Shown here piece after piece: positions 18,386 to 27,285 of a stretch of 64,000 nt of DNA (position 1 is its first letter; every line of letters begins with the position of its first letter). Where the stretch lies: positions 1-64,000 of the forward strand of contig CANMJA010000003.1 in assembly GCA_947498055.1 (NCBI GenBank), read 5' to 3'. The notes beneath the pieces were generated by a model that was not told the DNA's origin, searched no databases, and saw only the letters and a list, made by a program, of their open reading frames with translations. A program made the position numbers and the translations under genes. This stretch comes from an uncultured Tenacibaculum sp. GTDB taxonomy: Bacteria; Bacteroidota; Bacteroidia; Flavobacteriales; Flavobacteriaceae.

Positions 18386-21300
18386 TTATTTTACAATTAT
18401 TTTCTTAGTGGTTAAAAGACCACTTGAAGTATTTTTCACTTCTAAAATATATAGTCCTTTTGCTAAATTATTTACAGAAATCTGAGTATTCTGTACGCCT
18501 TTAACTTCTTTACTTCTAACCACCTGACCTGTTAAATCTAATAATCGAATACTCACATCATTTCCTCTATTCGCTTGTAATAAGGTGTTGTTTAGTATAG
18601 AAATATTCACCAAATTAGATGCTGGATTTGGACTAATACCCACAAACATTTTTTCTTTTTTAGGTTTTGTTTTAGCCGCTACAGAATTATCTCCGAAGAA
18701 AAATCCATATTCAGCATTTGCTAATGCTACTTCTATTTGTGCCCAACTTCTATGATAACGTTGCGTAAAATCTTGCCCTGCATTATATGCTTCTTCTAGT
18801 CTAGCAAAATCTGGATCATTTTTATAATTTGAACGAATATCTAAAAAGGTAACCCCTGGTTTTAACTCGTCTCCATTTGGCATAGTTCCTTGGTAGCCAT
18901 CAGGTATAAATACCTCTTCTTCAAACATACGCTTAAAATCACCTCTTTCTTCTGGTGCAGACACTCCTTTATCATCTCTATACGTTCTCCACATTCTATC
19001 TAATACTTCTTTTGCTAAATCTCTAGACGCAGTATCTAATGTCTCATATTTTTCAGTTGCTGCTGCGTAATAAATTAATGCTTTCGCCATAGAGGCTGCT
19101 ACCCCTAAATCTCTACCATAATCAGTAACAACCACACTAAGTCCATTATTATCTATTGGATTGTTAGGGTTCCATGTATTTGGTTCTCCACTCCATTCTA
19201 AAGTTGCAGGAATTTCAAAATCATCGTCTCCAATTAATCGCACCACATCGTTTACCCAACTAGACCATTTGTCCATTAATTTTTTAGCCATTGGATCGTT
19301 CGTTATATAATAATATTCCGCAACACGCTCCATAGACCAAGCTTGCCACCCGAACCAAGTACCACTTCCTGGGTCGTGATATACAGGATCATTATCATAA
19401 GCCATATCGTAAAACGTTGCTTTTCCTGATGGATATGTACTATAGTTTCCATTCCAACTATTGGTAGCTCCTCCTGCTATGGCTCCTTCTTTTGATTGCA
19501 ACCATGTATAAAATTCTAATTGCCTTTTTAAGCTCTGATTCCAATCTCTTTCACCATTTTGAGATTTTGGTTTTAAAGAATTTACATTAGTTAATGCGTA
19601 TGCAGCTACCGGATTCTGGTATCCAAAATGACAATGACTAGAACTTATTCTAAATGCCCAAGGAGCACTTGTATCTACTGCTCCTCCCCAAGATATATAC
19701 CAAGACATTAAATAGTGTGCACTATCGTAACCAGCACCAGCTCCTGTAGTTTCACTTTGTACTCCTAATGGCTTAAAATATTTATCAAACATTCCTAATC
19801 TTAAAAAATCACCCATTTTAACCGTCTTATCCAAGTCTAAATTTGTTAAACTTACTCCTTGCTCTGTAGCATACTCTTGCGCCCAATACATTGCTTGTAC
19901 TACTCTAGCATCTGCATCTGGTGCACTTGTATATCTCCATTGTTTTGCATAACTCTGATCTTCGATAAAAATAGGTAAGTACCCTTGCTCAGGAGTTCCC
20001 CAATCAAAATTCTCCCATGATGGATGCGGAACTGTTTCGTAAACAGACTCTTCTTCTCCTCTCTGAAATGTATTTATATAAGAAGGTGTACTCACTCCAT
20101 CTCCTCTATTACCATATCCATAAAAATTATCATTATCTAACAACCAATGCATCTGATATACATCTGCGCCATAAGCAGCTGTTAAGTCTGCAGAAACAGG
20201 ATCTACTCCTACCGCTGCCGAAAAATTTAATGGTGAAGGATAATCACTTGGAAGTGGAAATTCTGGAGCATATGCCGCTGGGCTTGATGGGTCATATGCT
20301 GCATTTGTTGGCTGATCTGCTGTCGTAGGAATAATAAATTGTTCTATTTTATTCCATACATTATTTAATGGTGTCCAATCTTTGTTTATTCTTCCATTCA
20401 TTACCTCTAACCATACCCAATATGAATATAATTCACTGGTAGATTCATGTCCATGATCTGGTGCTTCAACTATTAATGTTTCTATGGAATGATGTGGCGA
20501 TCCATCTGCACTAAAATAACCATTTGCAGGATCATAAAACTCTTGTCTTATTTCATTAAATCTATCTAAATACTCGTTTCCTGTTGGCGGATTACCCATA
20601 ACATCTTCATTTACAACAATTCTAATTGTTTTTTTGTTTTCTGCACCTTCAGTATCTGTTACTGTTAGTTCTGCTGTATATTGCCCTACACCATTGTATG
20701 TATTTGTAACAGTTATGCCACTCCCTGTATTTCCGTCTCCAAAATCCCAATCATACGTCAACGTATCTCCATCGGGATCTGAAGATGCTGTTGCATTAAA
20801 AGAAACTTCTAAAGGAGTTACTCCAGAAATAGGTGTTGCCGAAAAATCTGCAATAGGATCGCTGTTTGTAGGTGTACCTCCACAATTTGGTGTGGTAGCT
20901 GTTGTACTAAAATACAGTGTAAAGCTGGAAGACTTGGAAACTAAAACAAAGTTATCTCCATCTATCGTTGCCCAATAAGAGCCATCTAAATTTGGAAAAC
21001 CTGAATTCGTAATTGTTATTTCTGGTTGCGATGTATTAAAGTTTTGTGTGACTTTTGGTAAAAAATCATTCCACCAAGATGGTACACCGTCATTTGTATT
21101 CATAGAAAATTGATACAAACCATTATTTACTAAATCCCAATTAATTGTAAAGTTTGTTACATTACTTACATCTGGTCCGCCAGTACCTAGCACAAAAATA
21201 TTTGTGAATTGTGAGTTAATTGTTGGTAAACTAGTACTTAAAGGAGCTCCAAACATACAATTTGCCTTTTTTGCAACAGTATTTATGCTTTTAGAAGATA

Positions 21301-23932
21301 TATTATTACAATTCGGAACCGTACTAGAAGTACTAAAATACAATGTAAAACCCTTTGTTTTAGATACTAGAACAAAATTATCCGTATCTACTGTAGCCCA
21401 ATAAGAGCCATCTAAATTTGGAAAACCTGAATTCGTAATTGTTATTTCTGGTTGTGATGTACTAAAATTTTGTGTAACTTTTGGTAAAAAATCATTCCAC
21501 CAAGAAGGTGTACCATTGTTTGTATTCATAGAAAACTGATACAAACCATTGTTTGCTAAATCCCAATTAATTGTAAAGTTTGCTACATTACTTACATCTG
21601 GCCCGCCAGTACCTAGCACAAAAATATTTGTGAATTGTGAGTTAATTGTTGGTAAAGGACTATTTACAGGCGTGTTAAAACCACAATCTGTTTGTTGTCC
21701 TTCTTCCTTTCTAATTACTTCTATACTATTAGATAAATCGAAGACACCTGATAATTCAGATATATTAGCATCTACTAACAAGCCATTAATAGTTCCATTA
21801 TAACTTACATTATAAATAAAACAACTACCTGGTACTGCTTCATCAAAATTTACATTTTCTGGTAACAATGGTAGTCCTAAAATTTTTCCAGATACATCGG
21901 TAATAATCCATTTTTGGGTATCTCCTAGCGTTCCCGTTAAAGATACTCCAGAAACAGTATCTGGTATTCCATCTCCAACGGTAAACACAAACGGTCCGCC
22001 AGATACTATTCCTCCATTTACAACAGGAGGTGTTACATCTCCTTTTTCAGGTTCTTTACCTCCTACTAACTTTCCATCTACATATACAGGTACGTTTTCT
22101 ACAATTTTTAAATTACTATTTAAATCTTTATAAGAAAAATCATTTGCTGCACTCCATGCATTTGCAGGTGCTGTATTAGGCAATGCTACTCTTAATTGAA
22201 TTTCACTTCGATACTCTCCTTGTCCTCCCGGAAAAGGCATTTTAGATGCATCTACGGTTACTTCTGCATAATATACATTATTATCAGGATCCCAAGGTTG
22301 TAATTTGCTACTTGTAATAGTACCAGCTCCTCTTGCTGTTAATTGGTAATCATTTGCTGAAAAACCTGCTGCAATTCCTTCAGATATATCTACAAAATAT
22401 CTTGCTTCCATCGTGCTAGGAACTCTTGCTGGCCAAGCAGACCTGTTATTCAACCAAATAGCTACTTCTGTGAATCTAGATTGATCGTTATTTAGTTTTA
22501 CTTCGTTAACAAACTCAATTCCTGGTACTTCTGGTTGCGGAAAATTAGCCAACGTACTTCCTCCAAACTCCATAATCATTCTTGCTAATACACCTTGATA
22601 GCATGCATTATAATCGGTAGCTACTTCATTTGCTTGAAAATCTGTCCTATCATCTACAAAAACATCATTTGGTTTCGATGGGCCTCCTATTAATGCACCG
22701 ATTAATGTATGGCGAGATACAGCTGGTGTTGCCTCACTTCGTGTCCAACTTGCATGTTGCCCTCTATGATGTGGTTTGTTTGGTGGATTTGTTCCATAAC
22801 CTGTTACCAAACTTCTGTTTAAAGGATTCTCTCCTAAAGCATATTTCACTTGGTTTACTGCAAAATCAAAATACTGTTGTTTCTTAGATGTAGCTACTTT
22901 ATCGCTATAAATTAAGGCTGTTAAAGAAGCATTCATTGCATGTCTTAAAGATCCCCACTGTGTTAAATGTGCTTGTCCTCCTGGTGAATAATTAATTCCT
23001 CCTCCTGGTTGCCAAAAATCTAAATGACGCTCTGCATCTTGTTTATATATGTCTTTTCCTGTAATAATACTTAATAAAACCATATTACCGTAAGATTTAT
23101 CATCCCATACTAAACTCCATAAAAAATCTGGCTTATTATACGCTGCTTCTGCTTTCTCTAAGTACATATTATCTCCTGTAGCTTTATATAACCACAATGC
23201 AGCCCAAACTAATTCATCTTCATAACCGCCTGACGAATATGTACCAGAGGCAGGAATATTTCCATCTTCATTATATTTCCCTCTGTAAGTGTCTCCAAAT
23301 GCATATAACTCTTTTGCATGTCTTAGCAATTCTTCACTGTAAGCAAGGTTAGAGTCTTTAAATATAATACTAGCAGATGCTAGTGCTGCTGCCGTTTCAC
23401 AAGCTACTTCAGTTCCTGGGTTTGCTGCAGTAACTTTATAGGATTTTCTTTCTCCGTACTGTGGGTGTACATCTACCATTTCTGGAGCCATCCAAAAATT
23501 ATGGTCTTGCGATTTAGAGTCTGCTACTTGTGCATATAATTCATTTGGTGAAGGATGACATTTTATAAAATAATCGGTTACCCATTTTATATTTCTTTTA
23601 AAAATTTCTGTTTGATTTGCTAAATCATATCCTTCTTTATATTCTAAAAAACCCCAGTTAAGAGCCGTTACAGAAAATGCCATAGGAAAACCAAACTTTA
23701 CATGATCTCCTGCATCGTGCCAACCTCCTGTAAGGTCTAATCCTACATCTTTTCCATCGTTAACCCCAGAGTTGGATCGCCAACTAATTCGATTCCAATC
23801 TGGTAACACCCCAGACTGCTGTGTCTCATAAAATAATAATGATTTTTGAAGTGCTTCTGCATAATTTACTTGCGCAAAAACTTGTGTCGAAATTGTGAAG
23901 AATACTCCCACAAAAAAATGTTTTAGTTTCAT
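18386..23932 (-). CDS. Bifunctional GH9-CBM3c-X-X-PKD-GH48 cellulase with T9SS type A sorting domain (1848 aa)
   Basis: GH9 (GGWHDAGDHVKFGFPMA, KPHHRGQHASW), CBM3c-like region, two module X copies, PKD, GH48 (IVEAPDHGHESTSELYSYWVWLEVMNGRINKDW), C-terminal ISPNPASNLVNI...KGLYILEVKN...KKIIVK. Confidence 0.95.
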   Translation of the reverse strand: MKLKHFFVGVFFTISTQVFAQVNYAEALQKSLLFYETQQSGVLPDWNRISWRSNSGVNDGKDVGLDLTGGWHDAGDHVKFGFPMAFSVTALNWGFLEYKEGYDLANQTEIFKRNIKWVTDYFIKCHPSPNELYAQVADSKSQDHNFWMAPEMVDVHPQYGERKSYKVTAANPGTEVACETAAALASASIIFKDSNLAYSEELLRHAKELYAFGDTYRGKYNEDGNIPASGTYSSGGYEDELVWAALWLYKATGDNMYLEKAEAAYNKPDFLWSLVWDDKSYGNMVLLSIITGKDIYKQDAERHLDFWQPGGGINYSPGGQAHLTQWGSLRHAMNASLTALIYSDKVATSKKQQYFDFAVNQVKYALGENPLNRSLVTGYGTNPPNKPHHRGQHASWTRSEATPAVSRHTLIGALIGGPSKPNDVFVDDRTDFQANEVATDYNACYQGVLARMIMEFGGSTLANFPQPEVPGIEFVNEVKLNNDQSRFTEVAIWLNNRSAWPARVPSTMEARYFVDISEGIAAGFSANDYQLTARGAGTITSSKLQPWDPDNNVYYAEVTVDASKMPFPGGQGEYRSEIQLRVALPNTAPANAWSAANDFSYKDLNSNLKIVENVPVYVDGKLVGGKEPEKGDVTPPVVNGGIVSGGPFVFTVGDGIPDTVSGVSLTGTLGDTQKWIITDVSGKILGLPLLPENVNFDEAVPGSCFIYNVSYNGTINGLLVDANISELSGVFDLSNSIEVIRKEEGQQTDCGFNTPVNSPLPTINSQFTNIFVLGTGGPDVSNVANFTINWDLANNGLYQFSMNTNNGTPSWWNDFLPKVTQNFSTSQPEITITNSGFPNLDGSYWATVDTDNFVLVSKTKGFTLYFSTSSTVPNCNNISSKSINTVAKKANCMFGAPLSTSLPTINSQFTNIFVLGTGGPDVSNVTNFTINWDLVNNGLYQFSMNTNDGVPSWWNDFLPKVTQNFNTSQPEITITNSGFPNLDGSYWATIDGDNFVLVSKSSSFTLYFSTTATTPNCGGTPTNSDPIADFSATPISGVTPLEVSFNATASSDPDGDTLTYDWDFGDGNTGSGITVTNTYNGVGQYTAELTVTDTEGAENKKTIRIVVNEDVMGNPPTGNEYLDRFNEIRQEFYDPANGYFSADGSPHHSIETLIVEAPDHGHESTSELYSYWVWLEVMNGRINKDWTPLNNVWNKIEQFIIPTTADQPTNAAYDPSSPAAYAPEFPLPSDYPSPLNFSAAVGVDPVSADLTAAYGADVYQMHWLLDNDNFYGYGNRGDGVSTPSYINTFQRGEEESVYETVPHPSWENFDWGTPEQGYLPIFIEDQSYAKQWRYTSAPDADARVVQAMYWAQEYATEQGVSLTNLDLDKTVKMGDFLRLGMFDKYFKPLGVQSETTGAGAGYDSAHYLMSWYISWGGAVDTSAPWAFRISSSHCHFGYQNPVAAYALTNVNSLKPKSQNGERDWNQSLKRQLEFYTWLQSKEGAIAGGATNSWNGNYSTYPSGKATFYDMAYDNDPVYHDPGSGTWFGWQAWSMERVAEYYYITNDPMAKKLMDKWSSWVNDVVRLIGDDDFEIPATLEWSGEPNTWNPNNPIDNNGLSVVVTDYGRDLGVAASMAKALIYYAAATEKYETLDTASRDLAKEVLDRMWRTYRDDKGVSAPEERGDFKRMFEEEVFIPDGYQGTMPNGDELKPGVTFLDIRSNYKNDPDFARLEEAYNAGQDFTQRYHRSWAQIEVALANAEYGFFFGDNSVAAKTKPKKEKMFVGISPNPASNLVNISILNNTLLQANRGNDVSIRLLDLTGQVVRSKEVKGVQNTQISVNNLAKGLYILEVKNTSSGLLTTKKIIVK
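18690..20590 (-). other. GH48 catalytic domain (approximate limits)
   Basis: About 630 aa from GNEYLDRFNEI to about EYGFFFGDNS with GH48 signature sequence. Confidence 0.9.
20604..20866 (-). other. PKD domain (approximate)
   Basis: ADFSATPISGVTPLEVSFNATASSDPDGDTLTYDWDFGDG. Confidence 0.9.
20882..21259 (-). other. Module X copy 2 (126 aa)
   Basis: CMFGAP...NC; nearly identical to copy 1. Confidence 0.9.
21308..21685 (-). other. Module X copy 1 (126 aa)
   Basis: CGFNTP...NC. Confidence 0.9.
21700..22040 (-). other. Adhesin-like module (GGPFVFTVGDGIPD...LTGTLGDTQKWIITD...GSCFIYNVSY...DLSNSIEVIRK)
   Basis: Resembles repeats seen in large Bacteroidota surface proteins (recalled, not searched). 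Confidence 0.55.
22115..22535 (-). other. CBM3c-like module (approximate)
   Basis: EFVNEVKLNNDQSRFTEVAIWLNNRSAWPAR...MEARYFVDIS directly C-terminal to GH9, as in GH9-CBM3c theme B enzymes. Confidence 0.8.
22560..23875 (-). other. GH9 catalytic domain (approximate)
   Basis: VNYAEALQKSLLFYETQQSGVLPDWNRISWRSNS... and HHRGQHASWT. Confidence 0.93.
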
Positions 23933-24069
23933 AGTATTAATGGTTTAGTTTGTTTCTTTTTTGGATAAGTAATTCCTTCTCAACTAGCTTAAATTTTTAA
24001 TTTTTGCTGTTAAGTGTTGAATAACTAATTAAGAATACTAGAATGTGAATATTTTATAGTAAAGAATCT

Positions 24070-24106
24070 TAGGGGACTTTAATTAAAATACTATTCTAGG
24101 GGACTT
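24070..24106. promoter_or_regulatory. Pair of TAGGGGACTT direct repeats upstream of the GH9/GH48 gene
   Basis: TAGGGGACTT at 24070-24079 and 24097-24106, 27 bp apart. Confidence 0.5.
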
Positions 24107-24606
24107 CTATTTATAGTGTGATATTCTACTATTTTTTTATAAAAATAGCGTCAAGAGGTTAACTCTCTTGTTTCAAGAGAAAAAAATAATTGAATATCTG
24201 GTTAATTGTAAATAATCCTTTTCGTTTATTTTTCTTACAAGGATCTTAGTTTTTATTTTGGCTTTTGTTGTTTCTTAAATTTAATCATAAAAAACTAATT
24301 TACAAACAGTTAAAATACATATTGAAGAAATATTTTAGAAAAAAGTATTTATTGTACAAACTACTACCTAGTATATTTACATAGGTTAAGATTTTACCTC
24401 TATTTTTTAATACAAATGACGGTTTTTAGAAGTTAACAAATAATTACTTATAACATTTTTAAATAGTGAGGTGAAATTATTCAGCTTAAATGCTGTTAAA
24501 AACTTCCTTAGTACTTAAATAGTAAAAGGTTTAAAATTTTTATAGTATTTAATGTAGGTTCGATTACATCTCGATATCCTTTTTTTTCCTTTTCGTTTGA
24601 AAAACC

Positions 24607-24715
24607 ATTACCATTGACCTCTTTTTAGTTGTTTGTTTTTAGTTACTTACAAAAGATTAACTCCTATCTTCTTTACCTTGATGCAAAGAAGCAAAGATCA
24701 AGACCGATGATAAAA
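24607..24715. repeat. Dispersed intergenic repeat, copy B
   Basis: Matches 14042-14151; contains CTTGAT...ATCAAG inverted repeat. Confidence 0.8.
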
Positions 24716-24801
24716 ATTTAAAAAGTAGAAAACGGTACACTATATCGAATTAAACTACGTATATAGTATGAATTGTATTACTTCTGTATGATAAAAGTTA
24801 A

Positions 24802-24836
24802 TAAAAAAAGCCCTCTGAAACAGAGAGCTTTTTTTA
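24802..24836. terminator. Intrinsic terminator
   Basis: AAAAAAAGCCCTCTG-aaa-CAGAGAGCTTTTTTT, one mismatch in the stem. Confidence 0.8.
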
Positions 24837-24857
24837 TTCTATAGAAAATATCTAAAA

Positions 24858-25304
24858 TTATTTAGCAGCTGGTGCCATTTTAGACATAATTGCCTGCATT
24901 ACTTTAGCATACTTTGGTGCAGATTCTGCATCTAAAGCTCCAGAAAGAGCTTGACCTTGCTTAGATAACTCAGCACCTTTTGCTGATAATTTTGTAATTT
25001 TTGCTACATCTCCGTTAGCAGAAAGGTATTCTTTTGCATACTCTGAATATGTTTTTAAAAACTCTGTTATTTTAGGGTTTTTAAATTCAGGAATAGTTAT
25101 TCCTTCTAAAGCTGATTGTACTTCTCCTGCCGCTTCTGTAACAGTTTCCTTTGTTTCTTCTACTACTTTTTTAGCTGCGTCTTCTGTTTCTTTTACTACA
25201 TTTTCAGTAGTTGTTTTTGCATCGCTCGCTGCTTCTTTTTCTTTTTTACAAGATGTTGCTAATAAAGAACCAGCAACTAAAATAGATAAAATTACTTTTT
25301 TCAT
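24858..25304 (-). CDS. Small lipoprotein with Lys/Glu-rich helical region
   Basis: Lipobox SLLATSC, terminator downstream. Confidence 0.7.
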   Translation of the reverse strand: MKKVILSILVAGSLLATSCKKEKEAASDAKTTTENVVKETEDAAKKVVEETKETVTEAAGEVQSALEGITIPEFKNPKITEFLKTYSEYAKEYLSANGDVAKITKLSAKGAELSKQGQALSGALDAESAPKYAKVMQAIMSKMAPAAK

Positions 25305-25515
25305 GGTTTATGATTTTTAGTTTAAGATTGTATAACAAAAGTAGCATTTTGATTGATCTACACAAATTTAATCTCTAAAAAAGAATAAACATTTGTTATA
25401 CCACAAGAACGAGGAAGATTACCAATTATTTTGATGGTGCTCATTTTTTATGTAAATAATTTAAGAAACACCCTTTACACACTGATAAACAGATAGATAT
25501 TTTTTTAAAATAAAT

Positions 25516-27282
25516 TTACATAGAAGCAACACTAAATTGTTTTTCGTATAATTTTTTGTAATAACCACCTTGTTTTTGAAGTAATTCTTTATGACTTCCT
25601 TGCTCTACAATGGTTCCTTTATCCATTACAATAATCTTATCTGCCTTCTTTATAGTCGCTAATCTGTGTGCTATAACTATAGAGGTTCTTCCTTTGGTAA
25701 TTTTATCTGTTGCAAACTGAATCATTTGTTCTGATTCTGTATCGACTGAAGAAGTTGCTTCATCTAAAATTAAAATACTAGGTTGACTAACATAGGCTCT
25801 TAAAAATGCAATTAATTGTCGTTGCCCAGAAGATAACATAGCTCCTCTTTCTTTTACATTATAATTATATCCGTTAGGTAAGCTTTCTATAAAGTTATGT
25901 ATTCCTATTTGTTTGGCCGCTTCTTGTACTTTTTGTAATGAAATTTTTTCATTTTTAAGTGTGATGTTATTTAAAATAGTATCTGAAAACAAAAACACAT
26001 CTTGTAATACAACTGCTACTTGGTCTCTTAATGAATCTAAATCGTAAGCTTCCACGGGTATTCCATCTACCAAAATTTCTCCTCCATTTATTTCATAAAA
26101 TCTGCTAATTAGATTTATAATAGTAGACTTACCTGCTCCTGTAGAACCTACAATAGCTATAGTTTCTCCTTTTTTAACATCAAACGAAATTCCTTTTAAA
26201 ACTTCTTCTCCTTCTAAATAACTAAAATGAACTTTTTTAAATTGAATAGCTCCTTGTAAATTATCAGCAATGGTAGTACCCGATTTATTTATGGCACTTT
26301 CGGTATCTATTACTTTAAAAACTCGCTCACCAGAAACAATTCCCATTTGTAATTGGTTAAATTTATCTGCTATTTGTCGCAAGGGTCTAAATAACATTTG
26401 TGCCATTTGAATAAAACTAATAATAGCACCTACTGTTATTGCTTTATCTCCTATTACTTGTAATCCGCCATACCAAACTATTAATCCTATTGCTATAGAA
26501 GATAAAATTTCTGCAATGGGAAAGAAAATAGAATAATACCAAACGGTTTTTACATGTGCATTTTTATGTTTTTCGTTAATGCTTCTAAAATTTTCATATT
26601 CAATTTTTTCTCTATTAAATAACTGCACAATTTTCATTCCTGTTACTCGCTCTTGTACAAAACCATTTAAGTTTGCTACTTGGTTTCGAACATCTTGAAA
26701 TGTTTTTTTAATTGCTATTTGAAATAGTTTTGTAGCATAAATTAAAATGGGAAGTACTGCTAATGCAATAAAAGCTAGTTTCCAATTAATTACAAACATT
26801 ACTACAGCTACTACTAACATTTTTAAAATATCACTAACTATCATAAAAACTCCTTGCGAAAAGAAGTTGGCAATTGTTTCTATGTCTGAAACTACTCGGG
26901 TAACTAATTTACCTACCGAGTTATTATCAAAATAAGACATTTTAAATTGTAAAATATTTTTAAAAATATTTGCTCGTATATCTTTAATAATATTTTGACC
27001 TACCCAATTTGCGTAGTAAATAAATGTAAATTGTAATATTACTTGTGCTATTAAAACTACCAACATAGCTATTGTAAAATACAATAAACTTGTGGCATTT
27101 TTATGTACCGTAAAATCATCTATCGCTTTAAATAATATTACCGGACTTGCTGCTGCAAATATTGCTAAAAGTATGGTTGCTATAGAGGCTATCCAAAATT
27201 TCGTTTTGTATTTTTTTGCATAGCCCATTAGACGTGCAAAAATTTTTATATCGAAAGCGTTTCCTGTTTTATTCTTACTCAC
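25516..27282 (-). CDS. ABC transporter, fused TM and ATP-binding domains (MsbA/MdlB-like)
   Basis: Walker A GSTGAGKST, signature LSSGQRQL, Walker B ILILDEATSSVD. Confidence 0.95.
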   Translation of the reverse strand: MSKNKTGNAFDIKIFARLMGYAKKYKTKFWIASIATILLAIFAAASPVILFKAIDDFTVHKNATSLLYFTIAMLVVLIAQVILQFTFIYYANWVGQNIIKDIRANIFKNILQFKMSYFDNNSVGKLVTRVVSDIETIANFFSQGVFMIVSDILKMLVVAVVMFVINWKLAFIALAVLPILIYATKLFQIAIKKTFQDVRNQVANLNGFVQERVTGMKIVQLFNREKIEYENFRSINEKHKNAHVKTVWYYSIFFPIAEILSSIAIGLIVWYGGLQVIGDKAITVGAIISFIQMAQMLFRPLRQIADKFNQLQMGIVSGERVFKVIDTESAINKSGTTIADNLQGAIQFKKVHFSYLEGEEVLKGISFDVKKGETIAIVGSTGAGKSTIINLISRFYEINGGEILVDGIPVEAYDLDSLRDQVAVVLQDVFLFSDTILNNITLKNEKISLQKVQEAAKQIGIHNFIESLPNGYNYNVKERGAMLSSGQRQLIAFLRAYVSQPSILILDEATSSVDTESEQMIQFATDKITKGRTSIVIAHRLATIKKADKIIVMDKGTIVEQGSHKELLQKQGGYYKKLYEKQFSVASM

Positions 27283-27285
27283 CGT

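Noticed and set aside
20017-22887. Plus-strand ORFs (20017-20328, 20634-20978, 21204-21404, 21549-21803, 22630-22887) opposite the giant cellulase
   Set aside because: Antisense to a strongly supported coding frame with recognisable domains; no independent motifs or initiation signals.
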